A stretch of 64,000 nucleotides of DNA from positions 5,393,501 through 5,457,500 of the forward strand of contig NZ_CP048810.1 of NCBI RefSeq assembly GCF_013347965.1. Reading direction: 5' to 3'. Shown one piece after another: positions 9,120-24,106 of this stretch. The position numbers were made by a program, and so were the translations under genes. Under the pieces are notes generated by a model. It was not told the origin of the DNA. It searched no databases and was given only the letters and a program-made list of their open reading frames with translations. Position 1 is the stretch's first letter. The number at the start of each line of letters is the position of its first letter. The DNA is from Pseudomonas bijieensis. Lineage in GTDB: Bacteria > Pseudomonadota > Gammaproteobacteria > Pseudomonadales > Pseudomonadaceae.

Positions 9120-9992
9120 TTGACTGCTCCAGGTGCTTTGAATTCCGCTGCCGGCTCGCTTTATGTGGTGGCGACGCCCATCGGCAACCTGGACGATATC
9201 AGTGCTCGGGCGCTGAAAATCCTGCAGGAGGTTGCGCTGATCGCGGCGGAAGACACGCGCCACTCCCAACGCCTGCTGCAGCATTTCGGTATTTCCACGC
9301 CATTGGCGGCCTGCCATGAACACAATGAGCGCGACGAGGGCAGCCGTTTCATTACCCGGCTATTGGCGGGCGATAACGTCGCGCTGATTTCCGATGCAGG
9401 GACGCCGCTGATTTCCGATCCTGGCTATCACCTGGTGCGCCAGGCTCGGGCCGCTGGCATCAATGTGGTTCCGGTGCCGGGCGCCTGCGCATTGATCGCT
9501 GCACTGTCGGCGGCGGGCCTGCCGTCGGACCGGTTCATCTTCGAAGGTTTCCTGCCGGCCAAGGCGGTGGGGCGGCGCGCCCGTCTGGATGCTATAAAGG
9601 AGGAGCCGCGTACGCTGATCTTCTATGAAGCGCCGCACCGCATTCTGGAATGCCTGCAAGACATGGAGTTGGTGTTTGGTCCCGAGCGTCCGGCACTGTT
9701 GGCTCGTGAGCTGACCAAGACGTTTGAAACCCTGAAGGGCCTGCCGTTGGCCGAGTTGCGAGCCTTTGTCGAAAGCGACAGCAACCAGCAACGCGGCGAG
9801 TGCGTCGTGCTAGTGGCCGGGTGGACAGCGCCGGAAAGTGAAGACGCTGTCAGCAGCGAGGCGATGCGCGTCCTGAACCTGTTGCTTGAGGAGATGCCCC
9901 TCAAGCGCGCCGCTGCCCTTGCTGCGCAGATCACTGGCGAGCGCAAGAACGTGCTGTATCAGGTCGCGCTGGAAAAACAGAAAGGCCAGTGA
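9120..9992 (+). CDS. rsmI: 16S rRNA (cytidine1402-2'-O)-methyltransferase
   Basis: A tetrapyrrole-methylase-fold SAM-dependent enzyme that 2'-O-methylates C1402 in the 16S decoding centre. Motifs are visible: [19 protein letters not shown] near the start, [26 protein letters not shown] near residues 85-102, [19 protein letters not shown], and FYEAPHRI. The frame can start at GTG 9111 (293 residues). The only Shine-Dalgarno, GAGGT at 9106-9110, touches that GTG but sits nine bases from the TTG at 9120, which gives 290 residues beginning MTAPG. I prefer the TTG, with moderate certainty. It precedes rnpB. Confidence 0.93.
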   Translation: MTAPGALNSAAGSLYVVATPIGNLDDISARALKILQEVALIAAEDTRHSQRLLQHFGISTPLAACHEHNERDEGSRFITRLLAGDNVALISDAGTPLISDPGYHLVRQARAAGINVVPVPGACALIAALSAAGLPSDRFIFEGFLPAKAVGRRARLDAIKEEPRTLIFYEAPHRILECLQDMELVFGPERPALLARELTKTFETLKGLPLAELRAFVESDSNQQRGECVVLVAGWTAPESEDAVSSEAMRVLNLLLEEMPLKRAAALAAQITGERKNVLYQVALEKQKGQ

Positions 9993-10064
9993 AACCGGGA
10001 TATGGGGCTGGCCCAAGGCTTTTAGCGCTTGTTCTTCGGGCGCTCTACCGTTAACCTTCGCGGC

Positions 10065-10418
10065 GGAGAGTCGATTGGACAGTCGCTGCCCTCTATGAGA
10101 ATTAGGGGGGGGAGGAAAGTCCGGGCTCCATAGGGCGAAGTGCCAGGTAATGCCTGGGAGGCGTGAGCCTACGGAAAGTGCCACAGAAAATAACCGCCTA
10201 AGCGCTTCGGCGCCGGTAAGGGTGAAAAGGTGCGGTAAGAGCGCACCGCACGTCTGGCAACAGTTCGTGGCTAGGTAAACCCCACTTGGAGCAAGACCAA
10301 ATAGGGTCCCAAGGCGTGGCCCGCGCTGGGACCGGGTAGGTTGCTAAAGATGTCCAGTGATGGCCATCGTAGACGAATGACTGTTCAAGACAGAACCCGG
10401 CTTACAGATCGACTCTCC
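10065..10418 (+). ncRNA. rnpB: RNase P RNA (bacterial type A)
   Basis: The catalytic RNA that trims tRNA 5' ends. The terminal helix P1 is formed by GGAGAGTCGAT at the start and ATCGACTCTCC at the end (complementary over 11 bases). Conserved cores are present: GAGGAAAGTCCGGGCTCC with GGCGAAGTGCC after it near 10110-10145, ACAGAAAATAACCGCC near 10181, GGTAAGGGTGAAAAGG, and the 3' core AGACAGAACCCGGCTTACAG near 10388-10408. The P15 loop GGT partner for tRNA CCA lies in the AGGTAAACCCC region. It sits between rsmI and mraZ, as in other Pseudomonas. Ends are set by the P1 pairing. Confidence 0.97.
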
Positions 10419-10623
10419 ACCTTTTCCCTCCCTGCCGGAATCACTGGCAGACGCAGTTCCTAATACCAAAAAAATCTTACTCTTAACAAATCACTTTAAC
10501 TTGTGCGCGCAGCCTCCTGTGCTTCCTCGGGTTGAGGCGAAATTTCCTACGTCAGATTCTTGTTACCCCTCCTGAAACGCTCCTAAATCTCCGATCTATA
10601 AGGCTTTTCCTTCAATCCGCGCC
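10419..10623. other. Non-coding spacer between rnpB and the mraZ promoter
   Basis: About 200 bases of mixed, C/T-rich sequence. CTGCC...GGCAG at 10434-10451 can form a short hairpin after rnpB, but no T-run follows, so it is not a convincing terminator. I see no open reading frame, tRNA or repeat here. Confidence 0.5.
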
Positions 10624-10653
10624 TTGACGGTGCGGTGGGCGCATTCCTATAGT
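10624..10653 (+). promoter_or_regulatory. Sigma70-type promoter of the dcw cluster (PmraZ)
   Basis: TTGACG (10624-10629) and TATAGT (10648-10653) with an 18-base spacer lie about 75 bases before the mraZ start, just upstream of the MraZ-type repeats. Confidence 0.75.
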
Positions 10654-10660
10654 GTGCGCA

Positions 10661-10686
10661 AGTGGCGGAAAGTGGCATGAAGTGGG
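10661..10686 (+). promoter_or_regulatory. MraZ operator: three 10-bp-spaced AGTGG repeats
   Basis: AGTGGC, AGTGGC and AGTGGG begin at 10661, 10671 and 10681, exactly one helical turn apart, in the leader just after the promoter. MraZ of E. coli is known to bind three TGGGN repeats with the same 10-bp period upstream of its own gene. A further AGTGGAG at 10712 doubles as the ribosome site. Confidence 0.75.
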
Positions 10687-10728
10687 TTTTTTTGAAGGTA
10701 AAACGCCAAAAAGTGGAGAAACGCTGAC

Positions 10729-11184
10729 GTGTTTCGCGGAGCTAACGCTATCAGTCTCGATGCAAAAGGCCGTCTCGCCATGCCGAGCCGGTATCGTGAC
10801 GAGCTCGTTTCGCGAAGTTCCGGGCAGTTAATCGTCACGATCGACGCTGTTGATCCATGTTTGTGTGTTTACCCTCTGGATGAGTGGGAAATCATCGAAA
10901 CCAAACTGCGCGCACTGCCTTCGCTGCGTGAAGAAAACCGTCGCCTGCAACGCTTGCTGATTGGTAATGCCGTCGACCTCGAGCTCGATGGCAGCGGTCG
11001 TTTCCTGGTGCCGCCGCGCCTGCGCGAATACGCCAAGTTGGACAAGCGCGCGATGCTGGTGGGCCAACTGAACAAGTTCCAGCTGTGGGACGAAGATGCC
11101 TGGAATGCGGTTTCTGCCGCCGACCTCGCTGCTATTCAACAACCGGGCGCCATGCCTGATGAACTGCGTGATTTGATCCTGTGA
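10729..11184 (+). CDS. mraZ: Transcriptional regulator / division protein MraZ
   Basis: A 151-residue AbrB-fold DNA-binding protein that represses the dcw promoter and forms ring-shaped oligomers. Two tandem SpoVT-AbrB-like halves are visible: [19 protein letters not shown] near residues 7-25 and [19 protein letters not shown] near residues 84-102. The start is GTG at 10729 with AGTGGAG as ribosome site. It is the first gene of the cluster, and its stop overlaps the rsmH start as GTGA. Confidence 0.95.
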   Translation: MFRGANAISLDAKGRLAMPSRYRDELVSRSSGQLIVTIDAVDPCLCVYPLDEWEIIETKLRALPSLREENRRLQRLLIGNAVDLELDGSGRFLVPPRLREYAKLDKRAMLVGQLNKFQLWDEDAWNAVSAADLAAIQQPGAMPDELRDLIL

Positions 11185-12124
11185 CTATTGATAGCGGCTT
11201 TAACCACATCACCGTACTGCTTGACGAAGCCGTCGAGGCTCTCGCCGTACGTCCTGATGGCTGCTATCTGGACGGCACGTTCGGACGTGGCGGGCACAGC
11301 CGGTTGATTCTCAGCAAGCTGGGGCCGGGCGGCCGGTTGCTTGGATTCGACAAGGATCCTCAAGCGATTGCCACCGGGCAAGCGCTGGCGGCCGAAGACG
11401 GCCGCTTTGTCGTTGTGCAGCGCAGCTTTGCCGAGTTGGGTTCGGAAGTCGCCGAGCGTGGCCTGGCCGGCAAGGTCAGTGGCGTGCTGCTCGACCTGGG
11501 CGTGTCTTCGCCACAACTGGATGACCCGGAGCGCGGCTTCAGTTTCCTCAATGATGGCCCGCTGGATATGCGCATGGACCCGTCCCGTGGCATCAGCGCT
11601 GCCGAATTTGTCAACACTGCCCCGGTGGAAGAAATCGCCCGTGTCTTCAAGGAATACGGTGAGGAGCGTTTCTCCGGCCGTATGGCCCGTGCCGTGGTCG
11701 AGCGTCGCGACATCAAGCCTTTCGAGCGCACCGGCGATCTGGCCGAAGTACTGAAAGTCGCCAACCCGGCCTGGGAGAAGGGCAAGAACCCGGCGACCCG
11801 TGCTTTCCAGGGCTTGCGTATCCACGTCAATAACGAGCTGGGCGATCTGGAAGTCGGTCTCGAAGCGGCGCTTGAGGCACTGGAGATCGGCGGTCGGCTG
11901 GTAGTGATCAGCTTCCATTCCCTGGAAGACCGCATCGTCAAGCTGTTCATGCGCAAACTCACCAAGGGCGAAGCCGATAACCTGCCGCGCAACCTGCCGG
12001 TGCGTTTCGAAGCCTTCGTGCCGAAAATCAAGATCCATGGCAAAGCGCAGTTCGCTTCCGAAGCCGAGCTCAAGGCCAACCCACGCGCCCGTAGCGCCGT
12101 CATGCGTGTCGCGGAGAAGTTGCG

Positions 12125-12128
<4 letters not shown>
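11181..12128 (+). CDS. rsmH: 16S rRNA (cytosine1402-N4)-methyltransferase
   Basis: The 315-residue RsmH (MraW), which N4-methylates C1402, the same nucleotide that RsmI in this window modifies on the ribose. Visible motifs: [13 protein letters not shown] at the start, [11 protein letters not shown] (SAM motif I) near residues 30-40, [20 protein letters not shown], and a C-terminal [11 protein letters not shown] plus [15 protein letters not shown]. It starts with GTG overlapping mraZ by four bases and overlaps ftsL by four bases, so it is translationally coupled. Confidence 0.97.
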
Positions 12129-14156
<2,028 letters not shown>

Positions 14157-14157
<1 letters not shown>

Positions 14158-15620
14158 TGTCCCTGAGCCTGAACAAGATTTTTGCCCATGCCGGTCACGA
14201 TCTGTTGATTCGCGAGCTGGCCCTGGATAGCCGCAATGTACGTGCCGGAGACCTGTTCCTGGCGGTGCCGGGCGCGCGTTTCGATGGTCGCGCCCACATC
14301 GCCGATGCCCTCAAGCGCGGTGCGGCGGCCGTGGCTTATGAAGTGCAAGGCGCGACCGTGCTGCCGATCACTGACGTTCCGCTGATTCCAGTCAAGGGCC
14401 TGGCGGCACAGCTGTCGGACATCGCCGGGCGTTTCTATGGCGACCCGAGCCGTCACCTGAACCTGATTGGCGTGACCGGTACCAACGGCAAGACCAGCGT
14501 TACCCAACTGGTGGCCCAGGCCCTGGATCTGCTCGGCCAGCATTGCGGCATTGTCGGGACCCTGGGCAACGGTTTCCATGGCGCACTGGAAAGTGGCCTG
14601 CACACCACGCCGAACCCGATTGCCGTGCAAGCGACCCTGGCGGACTTGAAGAAGGCCGGTGCCAAGGCCATTGCGATGGAAGTCTCATCCCATGGTCTGG
14701 ACCAGGGCCGTGTGACCGCGCTGGCATTCGATGTCGCGGTGTTGACCAACCTGTCCCGGGATCACCTGGATTACCACGGCACCATGCAGGCCTACGGCGA
14801 AGCCAAGGCCAAGCTGTTCGCCTGGAATGATTTGAAATGCCGGGTCATCAACCTCGATGACGAGTTCGGTCGGCAATTGGCTGCCGAAAAGCGCGAGTCC
14901 CGGTTGATTACCTACAGCCTGGAAGATGCCAGCGCCTACCTTTATGTACGCCAGGCGCAGTTCACTGACGAAGGTGTTCGCGCCACGCTGGTCACGCCCC
15001 AAGGCGAGCATCATCTGCGCAGCACCTTGCTGGGTCGCTTCAACCTGAGCAACGTATTGGCCGCCATCGGCGCCTTGCTCGGCCTGGACTACGCGTTGGA
15101 CGAAATCCTCAAGGTCTTGCCGAAGCTCGAAGGCCCGGCCGGTCGCATGCAACGCTTGGGTGGCGGAACGCAACCGCTGGTGGTGGTCGACTACGCCCAT
15201 ACCCCCGATGCCCTGGAAAAAGTCTTGATGGCCCTGCGGCCTCACGCCAAAGGCAAGTTGCTGTGCCTGTTTGGCTGCGGCGGCGATCGTGATCGCGGCA
15301 AGCGCCCGTTGATGGCCGAGGTGGTCGAGCGGCTGGCCGACGGTGTGTTGGTCACCGATGACAATCCACGTACCGAAGACCCACTGCGGATTTTCGACGA
15401 CATCCGTGCCGGCTTCTCGGCGGTGGATAAAGTCACCTTCGTGGCCGGTCGCGGCCAGGCCATCGCCCAGTTGATTGCCAGCGCTTCGGCGGACGACGTC
15501 ATCGTCCTGGCCGGCAAGGGCCACGAGGACTATCAGGAAATCAACGGCGAACGCCATGCTTTCTCCGATCTGGTGGAAGCCGATCACGCCCTGACCGCAT
15601 GGGAGGTGGCCCATGCTTAA
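14157..15620 (+). CDS. murE: UDP-MurNAc-tripeptide synthetase (meso-diaminopimelate adding)
   Basis: The 487-residue Mur ligase adding the third residue to UDP-MurNAc-L-Ala-D-Glu. The ATP loop GVTGTNGKTS lies near residues 104-113. The DNPR motif at 402-405 is the recognised signature for meso-diaminopimelate rather than lysine as substrate. The C-terminal KGHEDYQ motif is also present. It overlaps ftsI by one base and murF by eight bases. Confidence 0.97.
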
Positions 15621-16980
15621 GGCCCTGAAACTCAGCGAACTGACCAACGCCCTGAATGGGCGCCTGCTTGCTGCGGACGCTTCCTTCGATGGCGTCAGCA
15701 TCGACAGTCGCGCCATCGCCCCGGGACAACTGTTTGTCGCCCTGGCCGGGCCGCGCTTCGATGGTCACGATTACTTGAACGAGGTCGCGGGCAAAGGTGC
15801 GGTCGCGGCGTTGGTCGAGCGGGAAGTGACCAACAGCACGTTGCCGCAGTTGTTGGTCAACGACACCCGCCAGGCCCTGGGCCAGCTCGGTGCGCTGAAC
15901 CGCGCGGCGTTTGGCAATCCGGTCGCGGCCATCACCGGCTCCAGCGGCAAGACCACGGTCAAGGAAATGCTTGCCAGCATTCTGCGCACCCGCGGTCCGG
16001 TGCTGGCGACCCGTGGCAACCTGAACAACGACCTCGGCGTGCCGCTGACCCTGCTGGAACTGGCGCCGGAGCATAGCGCAGCGGTCATTGAACTGGGGGC
16101 TTCGCGGCTCGGCGAGATTGCCTACACCGTGGCCATGACCAAGCCCCATGTGGCGGTACTCAACAACGCCGGGACCGCCCATGTCGGCGAGTTCGGCGGC
16201 CCGGAAAAAATCGTCGAGGCCAAGGGCGAGATCATCGAAGGGCTGGATGCCGATGGCGTCGCCGTGCTGAATCTCGACGACAAGGCCTTTGAAATCTGGA
16301 AGACCCGGGCGGGTGAGCGCAAGGTGTTGACCTTCGCCCTGAGCAACCTCGCCGCGAATTTCTACGCCAGCGACCTGGACCGCGATGCCCGTGGCTGCCC
16401 GGCCTTCAACCTGCACAGCCCCGATGGCGCCGAGCGGGTCCAGTTGAATCTGCTCGGCACCCATAACGTGGCCAATGCCCTGGCCGCCGCCGCCGCCGCT
16501 CATGCCCTGGGCGTGTCGCTGCCAGGCATCGTCGCCGGGCTGAACGCCGTACAGCCGGTCAAGGGACGCTCCGTCGCGCAACTGGCCAGCAACGGCATGC
16601 GCGTGATCGACGACACCTACAACGCCAACCCGACGTCCATGTGCGCGGCGGTGGATATCCTTGCTGGTTTCTCCGGCCGTACCGTGCTGGTGCTGGGGGA
16701 TATCGGCGAACTGGGCGAGTGGGCGCAACAGGGCCATCACGATGTCGGTGCCTATGCGCGCGGCAAAGTCGATGCGCTGTATGCCGTCGGCCCGATGATG
16801 GTCCACGCGGTCGCGGCGTTTGGCGAACACGCACAGCATTTCACCACTCAGGCCGAGCTGATCCAGGCCCTGGGCGCCGAGCAAGACCCGAACACCACCT
16901 TATTGATCAAGGGCTCACGCAGTGCAGCGATGGAAAACGTCGTCGCGGCGCTGTGCGGCACCCGTATGGAGAAACATTAA
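15613..16980 (+). CDS. murF: UDP-MurNAc-tripeptide D-alanyl-D-alanine ligase
   Basis: The 455-residue Mur ligase completing the pentapeptide by adding D-Ala-D-Ala, the product of DdlB encoded later in this cluster. Visible motifs are the ATP loop [13 protein letters not shown] near residues 108-120, [27 protein letters not shown] and [11 protein letters not shown]. It overlaps murE by eight bases, and mraY starts on its last base. Confidence 0.97.
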   Translation: MLKALKLSELTNALNGRLLAADASFDGVSIDSRAIAPGQLFVALAGPRFDGHDYLNEVAGKGAVAALVEREVTNSTLPQLLVNDTRQALGQLGALNRAAFGNPVAAITGSSGKTTVKEMLASILRTRGPVLATRGNLNNDLGVPLTLLELAPEHSAAVIELGASRLGEIAYTVAMTKPHVAVLNNAGTAHVGEFGGPEKIVEAKGEIIEGLDADGVAVLNLDDKAFEIWKTRAGERKVLTFALSNLAANFYASDLDRDARGCPAFNLHSPDGAERVQLNLLGTHNVANALAAAAAAHALGVSLPGIVAGLNAVQPVKGRSVAQLASNGMRVIDDTYNANPTSMCAAVDILAGFSGRTVLVLGDIGELGEWAQQGHHDVGAYARGKVDALYAVGPMMVHAVAAFGEHAQHFTTQAELIQALGAEQDPNTTLLIKGSRSAAMENVVAALCGTRMEKH

Positions 16981-18062
16981 TGCTGCTGCTGCTAGCGGAG
17001 TACCTGCAACAGTTCCACAAAGGCTTCGCGGTCTTCCAGTACCTGACCCTGCGCGGGATCCTGGGTGTGCTGACCGCGCTGTCGTTGTCGCTGTTCCTGG
17101 GCCCGTGGATGATCCGCACCCTGCAGAACCTGCAAATCGGCCAGTCGGTGCGTAACGACGGCCCGCAGTCGCACCTGTCCAAATCCGGCACCCCGACCAT
17201 GGGCGGCGCGCTGATCCTGTCGTCCATTGGCATCAGTACCGTGCTCTGGGCCGACCTGGCGAACCGTTACGTCTGGGTCGTGCTGTTGGTGACCCTGCTG
17301 TTCGGCGCCATCGGTTGGGTCGACGACTATCGCAAGGTCATCGAGAAGAACTCCCGTGGCCTGCCAAGCCGCTGGAAATACTTCTGGCAGTCGGTGTTCG
17401 GCCTCGGCGCGGCGATCTTCCTTTATATGACCGCCGCCTCGCCGGTGGAAACCACCCTGATCCTGCCGATGCTCAAGGATTACAGCATCCCGCTGGGCGC
17501 CGGTTTCGTCGTGTTGACCTACCTGGTGATCGTCGGTTCGAGCAACGCGGTCAACCTCACCGACGGCCTCGATGGCCTGGCGATCATGCCGACGGTGATG
17601 GTCGGCGGTGCGCTGGGGATCTTCTGCTACCTGTCGGGTAACGTGAAGTTCGCCGAATACCTGCTGATCCCTTATGTACCGGGGGCGGGCGAGCTGATCG
17701 TGTTCTGCGGTGCGCTGATCGGTGCCGGCCTGGGCTTCCTGTGGTTCAACACCTACCCGGCGCAAGTCTTCATGGGCGACGTCGGCGCGTTGGCGCTGGG
17801 CGCGGCCCTGGGCACCATCGCGGTCATCGTTCGCCAGGAAATCGTCCTGTTCATCATGGGCGGTGTGTTCGTGATGGAGACCCTGTCAGTCGTCATTCAG
17901 GTTGCTTCCTTTAAATTGACCGGCCGCCGCGTATTCCGCATGGCGCCGATCCACCACCACTTTGAACTTAAGGGCTGGCCCGAGCCGCGTGTGATCGTCC
18001 GTTTCTGGATCATCACCGTGATCCTGGTGCTGATCGGCCTTGCCACCCTGAAGCTGAGGTAG
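16980..18062 (+). CDS. mraY: Phospho-MurNAc-pentapeptide transferase
   Basis: The 360-residue, ten-helix membrane enzyme that makes lipid I from UDP-MurNAc-pentapeptide and undecaprenyl phosphate. Conserved cytoplasmic loops are visible: [28 protein letters not shown] with the paired aspartates, [11 protein letters not shown] and [13 protein letters not shown]. The frame is open far upstream within murF, but the ATG at 16980 ([16 protein letters not shown]) overlaps the murF stop and begins the family N-terminus. Confidence 0.97.
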   Translation: MLLLLAEYLQQFHKGFAVFQYLTLRGILGVLTALSLSLFLGPWMIRTLQNLQIGQSVRNDGPQSHLSKSGTPTMGGALILSSIGISTVLWADLANRYVWVVLLVTLLFGAIGWVDDYRKVIEKNSRGLPSRWKYFWQSVFGLGAAIFLYMTAASPVETTLILPMLKDYSIPLGAGFVVLTYLVIVGSSNAVNLTDGLDGLAIMPTVMVGGALGIFCYLSGNVKFAEYLLIPYVPGAGELIVFCGALIGAGLGFLWFNTYPAQVFMGDVGALALGAALGTIAVIVRQEIVLFIMGGVFVMETLSVVIQVASFKLTGRRVFRMAPIHHHFELKGWPEPRVIVRFWIITVILVLIGLATLKLR

Positions 18063-18067
18063 AACGA

Positions 18068-19414
18068 GTGTCCCTGATCGCTTCTGACCACTTCCGCATC
18101 GTTGTCGGCCTCGGCAAGAGCGGCATGTCCCTGGTTCGCTTCCTGGCGAACCGGGGTGTGTCGTTTGCCGTGGCCGATACGCGGGAGAATCCGCCTGAGC
18201 TGGCCACGCTGCGCCGTGACTATCCCCAGGTGGACGTGCGTTGTGGCGAGCTGGATGTCGAATTCCTGTGCCGCGCCGATGAGCTCTACGTGAGCCCCGG
18301 CCTGGCCCTGGCGACTCCGGCCCTGCAGGCGGCGGCTGCCCGTGGCGTGAAACTGTCCGGCGACATCGAGCTGTTCGCGCGTAACGCCAAGGCGCCGATC
18401 GTCGCCATCAGCGGTTCCAATGCCAAGAGCACCGTCACCACCCTGGTGGGCGAGATGGCCGCGGCAGCTGGCAAGCGTGTCGCCGTGGGCGGCAACCTCG
18501 GTACCCCGGCACTGGACCTGCTCAGTGACGACGTCGAGCTGTACGTGATGGAGCTGTCGAGCTTCCAGCTGGAAACCACTGACCATCTGGGTGCCGAAGT
18601 GGCGACCGTGCTCAACATCAGCGAAGACCACATGGACCGCTACAGCGGCCTGCCGGCTTATCACCTGGCCAAGCACCGGATCTTCCGTGGCGCCCGGCAG
18701 GTGGTGTTCAACCGCCAGGACGCCCTGACCCGTCCGTTGCTGGGCGAGGGCCTGCCGTGCTGGTCCTTTGGCCTGGGCGTTCCGGATTTCAAAGGCTTCG
18801 GGCTGCGCGAAGAGAATGGCGAGAAGTACCTGGCCTTCGAATTCCAGAACCTGATGCCGGTGCGCGAGCTGAAGATTCGCGGCGCCCACAATCAGGCCAA
18901 TGCCCTGGCGGCCCTGGCCTTGGGACATGCGGTCGGTCTGCCGTTCGACGCCATGCTCTCGGCGCTGCGTACTTTTGCCGGTCTCGAACATCGTTGCCAG
19001 TGGGTGCGCGACCTCGATGGCGTGGCCTGGTACAACGATTCCAAGGCCACTAACGTGGGCGCCGCGCTGGCGGCCATCGAAGGGTTGGGCGCGGACATCG
19101 AAGGCAAACTGGTGCTGATCGCCGGTGGCGACGGCAAGGGTGCCGACTTCAAGGATCTGCGCGATCCGGTGGCGGCCAACTGCCGTGCCGTGGTGCTGAT
19201 GGGCCGCGACCGCGAGTTGATCGCCCAGGCGCTTGGCGATGCCGTGCCGCTGGTGCGCGTCGCTTCGCTGGATGAAGCGGTGCAACAGTGCCGCGCCCTC
19301 GCGCAACCGGGCGACGCGGTCCTGTTGTCGCCGGCCTGCGCCAGTTTCGACATGTTCAAGAACTACGAAGAGCGCGGGCAGTTGTTCGCCCGGGCGGCGG
19401 AGGACTTGGCATGA
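18068..19414 (+). CDS. murD: UDP-MurNAc-L-alanine:D-glutamate ligase
   Basis: The 448-residue Mur ligase adding D-glutamate. It begins with a GTG at 18068 and a Rossmann-like start (FRIVVGLGKSGMSLVRFLANRG). The ATP loop reads SGSNAKSTVT near residues 117-126, with Ala where many homologues have Gly; from memory this is common in Pseudomonas. EDHMDRY and HNQANALAALALG follow, then WYNDSKATN near residue 320. The stop overlaps the ftsW ATG by four bases. Confidence 0.96.
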   Translation: MSLIASDHFRIVVGLGKSGMSLVRFLANRGVSFAVADTRENPPELATLRRDYPQVDVRCGELDVEFLCRADELYVSPGLALATPALQAAAARGVKLSGDIELFARNAKAPIVAISGSNAKSTVTTLVGEMAAAAGKRVAVGGNLGTPALDLLSDDVELYVMELSSFQLETTDHLGAEVATVLNISEDHMDRYSGLPAYHLAKHRIFRGARQVVFNRQDALTRPLLGEGLPCWSFGLGVPDFKGFGLREENGEKYLAFEFQNLMPVRELKIRGAHNQANALAALALGHAVGLPFDAMLSALRTFAGLEHRCQWVRDLDGVAWYNDSKATNVGAALAAIEGLGADIEGKLVLIAGGDGKGADFKDLRDPVAANCRAVVLMGRDRELIAQALGDAVPLVRVASLDEAVQQCRALAQPGDAVLLSPACASFDMFKNYEERGQLFARAAEDLA

Positions 19415-20628
19415 GCCTGATGAACATCATCAAGCCGTACCCGTCGCCATTGATCACCGGGCGTGGCATCGACCTGGATTTCCCGATGCTCGCCGGTTGC
19501 CTGGCATTGCTGGGCCTGGGCCTGGTGATGATCACGTCCGCATCGTCCGAAGTGGCCGCGGTGCAGTCGGGCAATACGCTTTACCACATGATCCGCCACC
19601 TGATTTACCTGGTGATCGGCTTGGGCGCGTGCATCGTCACCATGATGGTGCCGATCGCCACCTGGCAGCGCCTGGGCTGGATGATGCTGCTCGGTGCCTT
19701 CGGCCTGTTGGTGATGGTGCTGTTGCCGGGGATCGGCCGCGAGGTCAACGGTTCGATGCGCTGGATCGGCTTCAGCTTCTTCAACGTTCAGCCTTCGGAG
19801 ATCGCCAAGGTCTTCGTGGTGATCTACCTGGCCGGTTACCTGGTGCGTCGCCAGAAGGAAGTACGCGAGAGCTGGATGGGGTTCTTCAAGCCGTTCATCG
19901 TGTTGCTGCCGATGGCGGGCCTGCTGCTGATGGAGCCGGACTTCGGCGCCACGGTGGTGATGATGGGCGCGGCGGCGGCGATGCTGTTTTTGGGTGGCGT
20001 CGGGCTGTTCCGTTTCACCCTGATGGTGGCGCTGGCGGTGGCGGCAGTGACCGTGCTGGTCCAGGCGCAACCGTATCGGATGGCGCGTTTGATCACCTTT
20101 ACCGACCCGTGGGCCGACCAGTTCGGTTCCGGCTATCAATTGACCCAGGCGCTGATCGCCTTCGGTCGTGGCGAATGGCTGGGCGTGGGCTTGGGCAACA
20201 GCGTGCAAAAGCAGTTCTACCTGCCCGAAGCGCACACCGACTTCGTGTTCTCGGTGCTGGCCGAAGAGCTGGGTGTCGTGGGCTCGCTGTGCACCGTGGC
20301 GCTGTTCGTGTTCGTCTGCGTGCGCGGTATGTACATCGGCTTGTGGGCCGAGAAGGCCAAGCAGTTTTTTGCCGCGTACGTGGCGTATGGCTTGTCGTTC
20401 CTGTGGATCGGCCAATTCCTGATCAACATTGGCGTGAACGTCGGCCTGTTGCCGACCAAGGGCCTGACGTTGCCGTTCCTCAGTTATGGCGGCAGCTCCC
20501 TGGTGATCTGCTGCGCCTGTCTCGGCTTGTTGTTGCGTATCGAATGGGAGAGTCGAACCCATTTGGGCAGCGAAGAGATGGAATTCCAGGAGAGCGACTT
20601 CGCCGAGGAGCCGACTCATGGGCGCTAA
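19411..20628 (+). CDS. ftsW: Septal peptidoglycan glycosyltransferase FtsW
   Basis: A 405-residue SEDS-family polytopic membrane protein that polymerises lipid II at the septum together with FtsI. Family marks are NGSMRWIGFSFFNVQPSEIAK near residue 110-130, the EPDFGAT loop, GSGYQLTQALIAFGRG and NIGVNVGLLPTKGLTLPFLSYGGSS. The ATG at 19411 overlaps murD and is preferred over upstream in-frame codons. The last ten residues are encoded in overlap with murG. Confidence 0.96.
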   Translation: MSLMNIIKPYPSPLITGRGIDLDFPMLAGCLALLGLGLVMITSASSEVAAVQSGNTLYHMIRHLIYLVIGLGACIVTMMVPIATWQRLGWMMLLGAFGLLVMVLLPGIGREVNGSMRWIGFSFFNVQPSEIAKVFVVIYLAGYLVRRQKEVRESWMGFFKPFIVLLPMAGLLLMEPDFGATVVMMGAAAAMLFLGGVGLFRFTLMVALAVAAVTVLVQAQPYRMARLITFTDPWADQFGSGYQLTQALIAFGRGEWLGVGLGNSVQKQFYLPEAHTDFVFSVLAEELGVVGSLCTVALFVFVCVRGMYIGLWAEKAKQFFAAYVAYGLSFLWIGQFLINIGVNVGLLPTKGLTLPFLSYGGSSLVICCACLGLLLRIEWESRTHLGSEEMEFQESDFAEEPTHGR

Positions 20629-21680
20629 CGTGCTGATCATGGCGGGCGGTACCGGCGGGCATGTCTTCCCGGCGCTGGCCTGTGCCCGGGAGTTCCAGGC
20701 GCGCGGCTATACCGTGCACTGGCTGGGCACGCCACGGGGGATCGAGAACGAACTGGTGCCAGGTGCCGGCCTCGAACTGCACCGGATCGACGCCAGTGGC
20801 CTGCGCGGCAAAGGCAAGCTGTCGTTGCTCAAGGCACCGCTGATGCTGCTCAAGTCGATCTGGCAGGCGCGGGCGATCATCCGTCGGTTGCGGCCCGTGT
20901 GCGTGGTCGGGTTCGGTGGTTATGTGACCGGTCCTGGCGGTGTCGCGGCGAAATTGGCCGGTGTGCCGGTGATCGTTCACGAACAAAACGCCGTGGCCGG
21001 TACCGCCAATCGGTTACTGGTGCCGTTGGCCGCCCGGGTCTGTGAAGCCTTTCCCGACACCTTTACCCTGTCGGGCAGCCGCCGTACCACCGGTAATCCG
21101 GTGCGTACCGAGCTGTTTTTCGATACACCGCGTCCGGCCCTGGCTGGACGCAAGGCGCGTTTGCTGGTCCTGGGCGGAAGCCTGGGGGCAGAACCGTTGA
21201 ACAAATTGCTGCCTGAAGCCCTGTCGCAGGTCGCCCCCGAACTGCGTCCGGAAGTGTTTCACCAGGCCGGCAAGAACCACGATGAAGTGACCGCAGAGCG
21301 CTACCGCGCTGCCGGCGTCGAGGCGCAGGTGCAGCCTTTCATCAAAGACATGGCCCAAGCCTATGGCTGGGCCGACCTGGTGGTCTGCCGCGCAGGCGCG
21401 TTGACCATCAGTGAACTGGCTGCCGCCGGTCTGCCCTCGATGCTGGTGCCTTTGCCCCACGCGATCGACGATCACCAGACCCGTAACGCCGATTATTTGG
21501 CCCGTGAAGGCGCTGCCTTCCTGATGCCGCAAAGAACGACTGGCGCCGCGGATCTTGCCGCCCGCCTGACAGAGGTTTTGATGCAGCCGCAACGACTTGA
21601 AGAGATGGCCCGCGCCGCACGCCGCCTGGCCAAACCCGATGCCACGGCCCAAGTGGTCGATACCTGCCTGGAGGTGGCCC

Positions 21681-21688
<8 letters not shown>
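20618..21688 (+). CDS. murG: Lipid II synthase MurG (UDP-GlcNAc transferase)
   Basis: The 356-residue GT28-family enzyme transferring GlcNAc to lipid I on the inner face of the membrane. The N-terminal G loop [14 protein letters not shown] is at about residues 7-20. [31 protein letters not shown] follows, and the donor-site C-terminal half holds [11 protein letters not shown] and [20 protein letters not shown]. It overlaps ftsW by 11 bases and murC by eight. Confidence 0.97.
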
Positions 21689-24103
<2,415 letters not shown>

Positions 24104-24106
24104 GCC

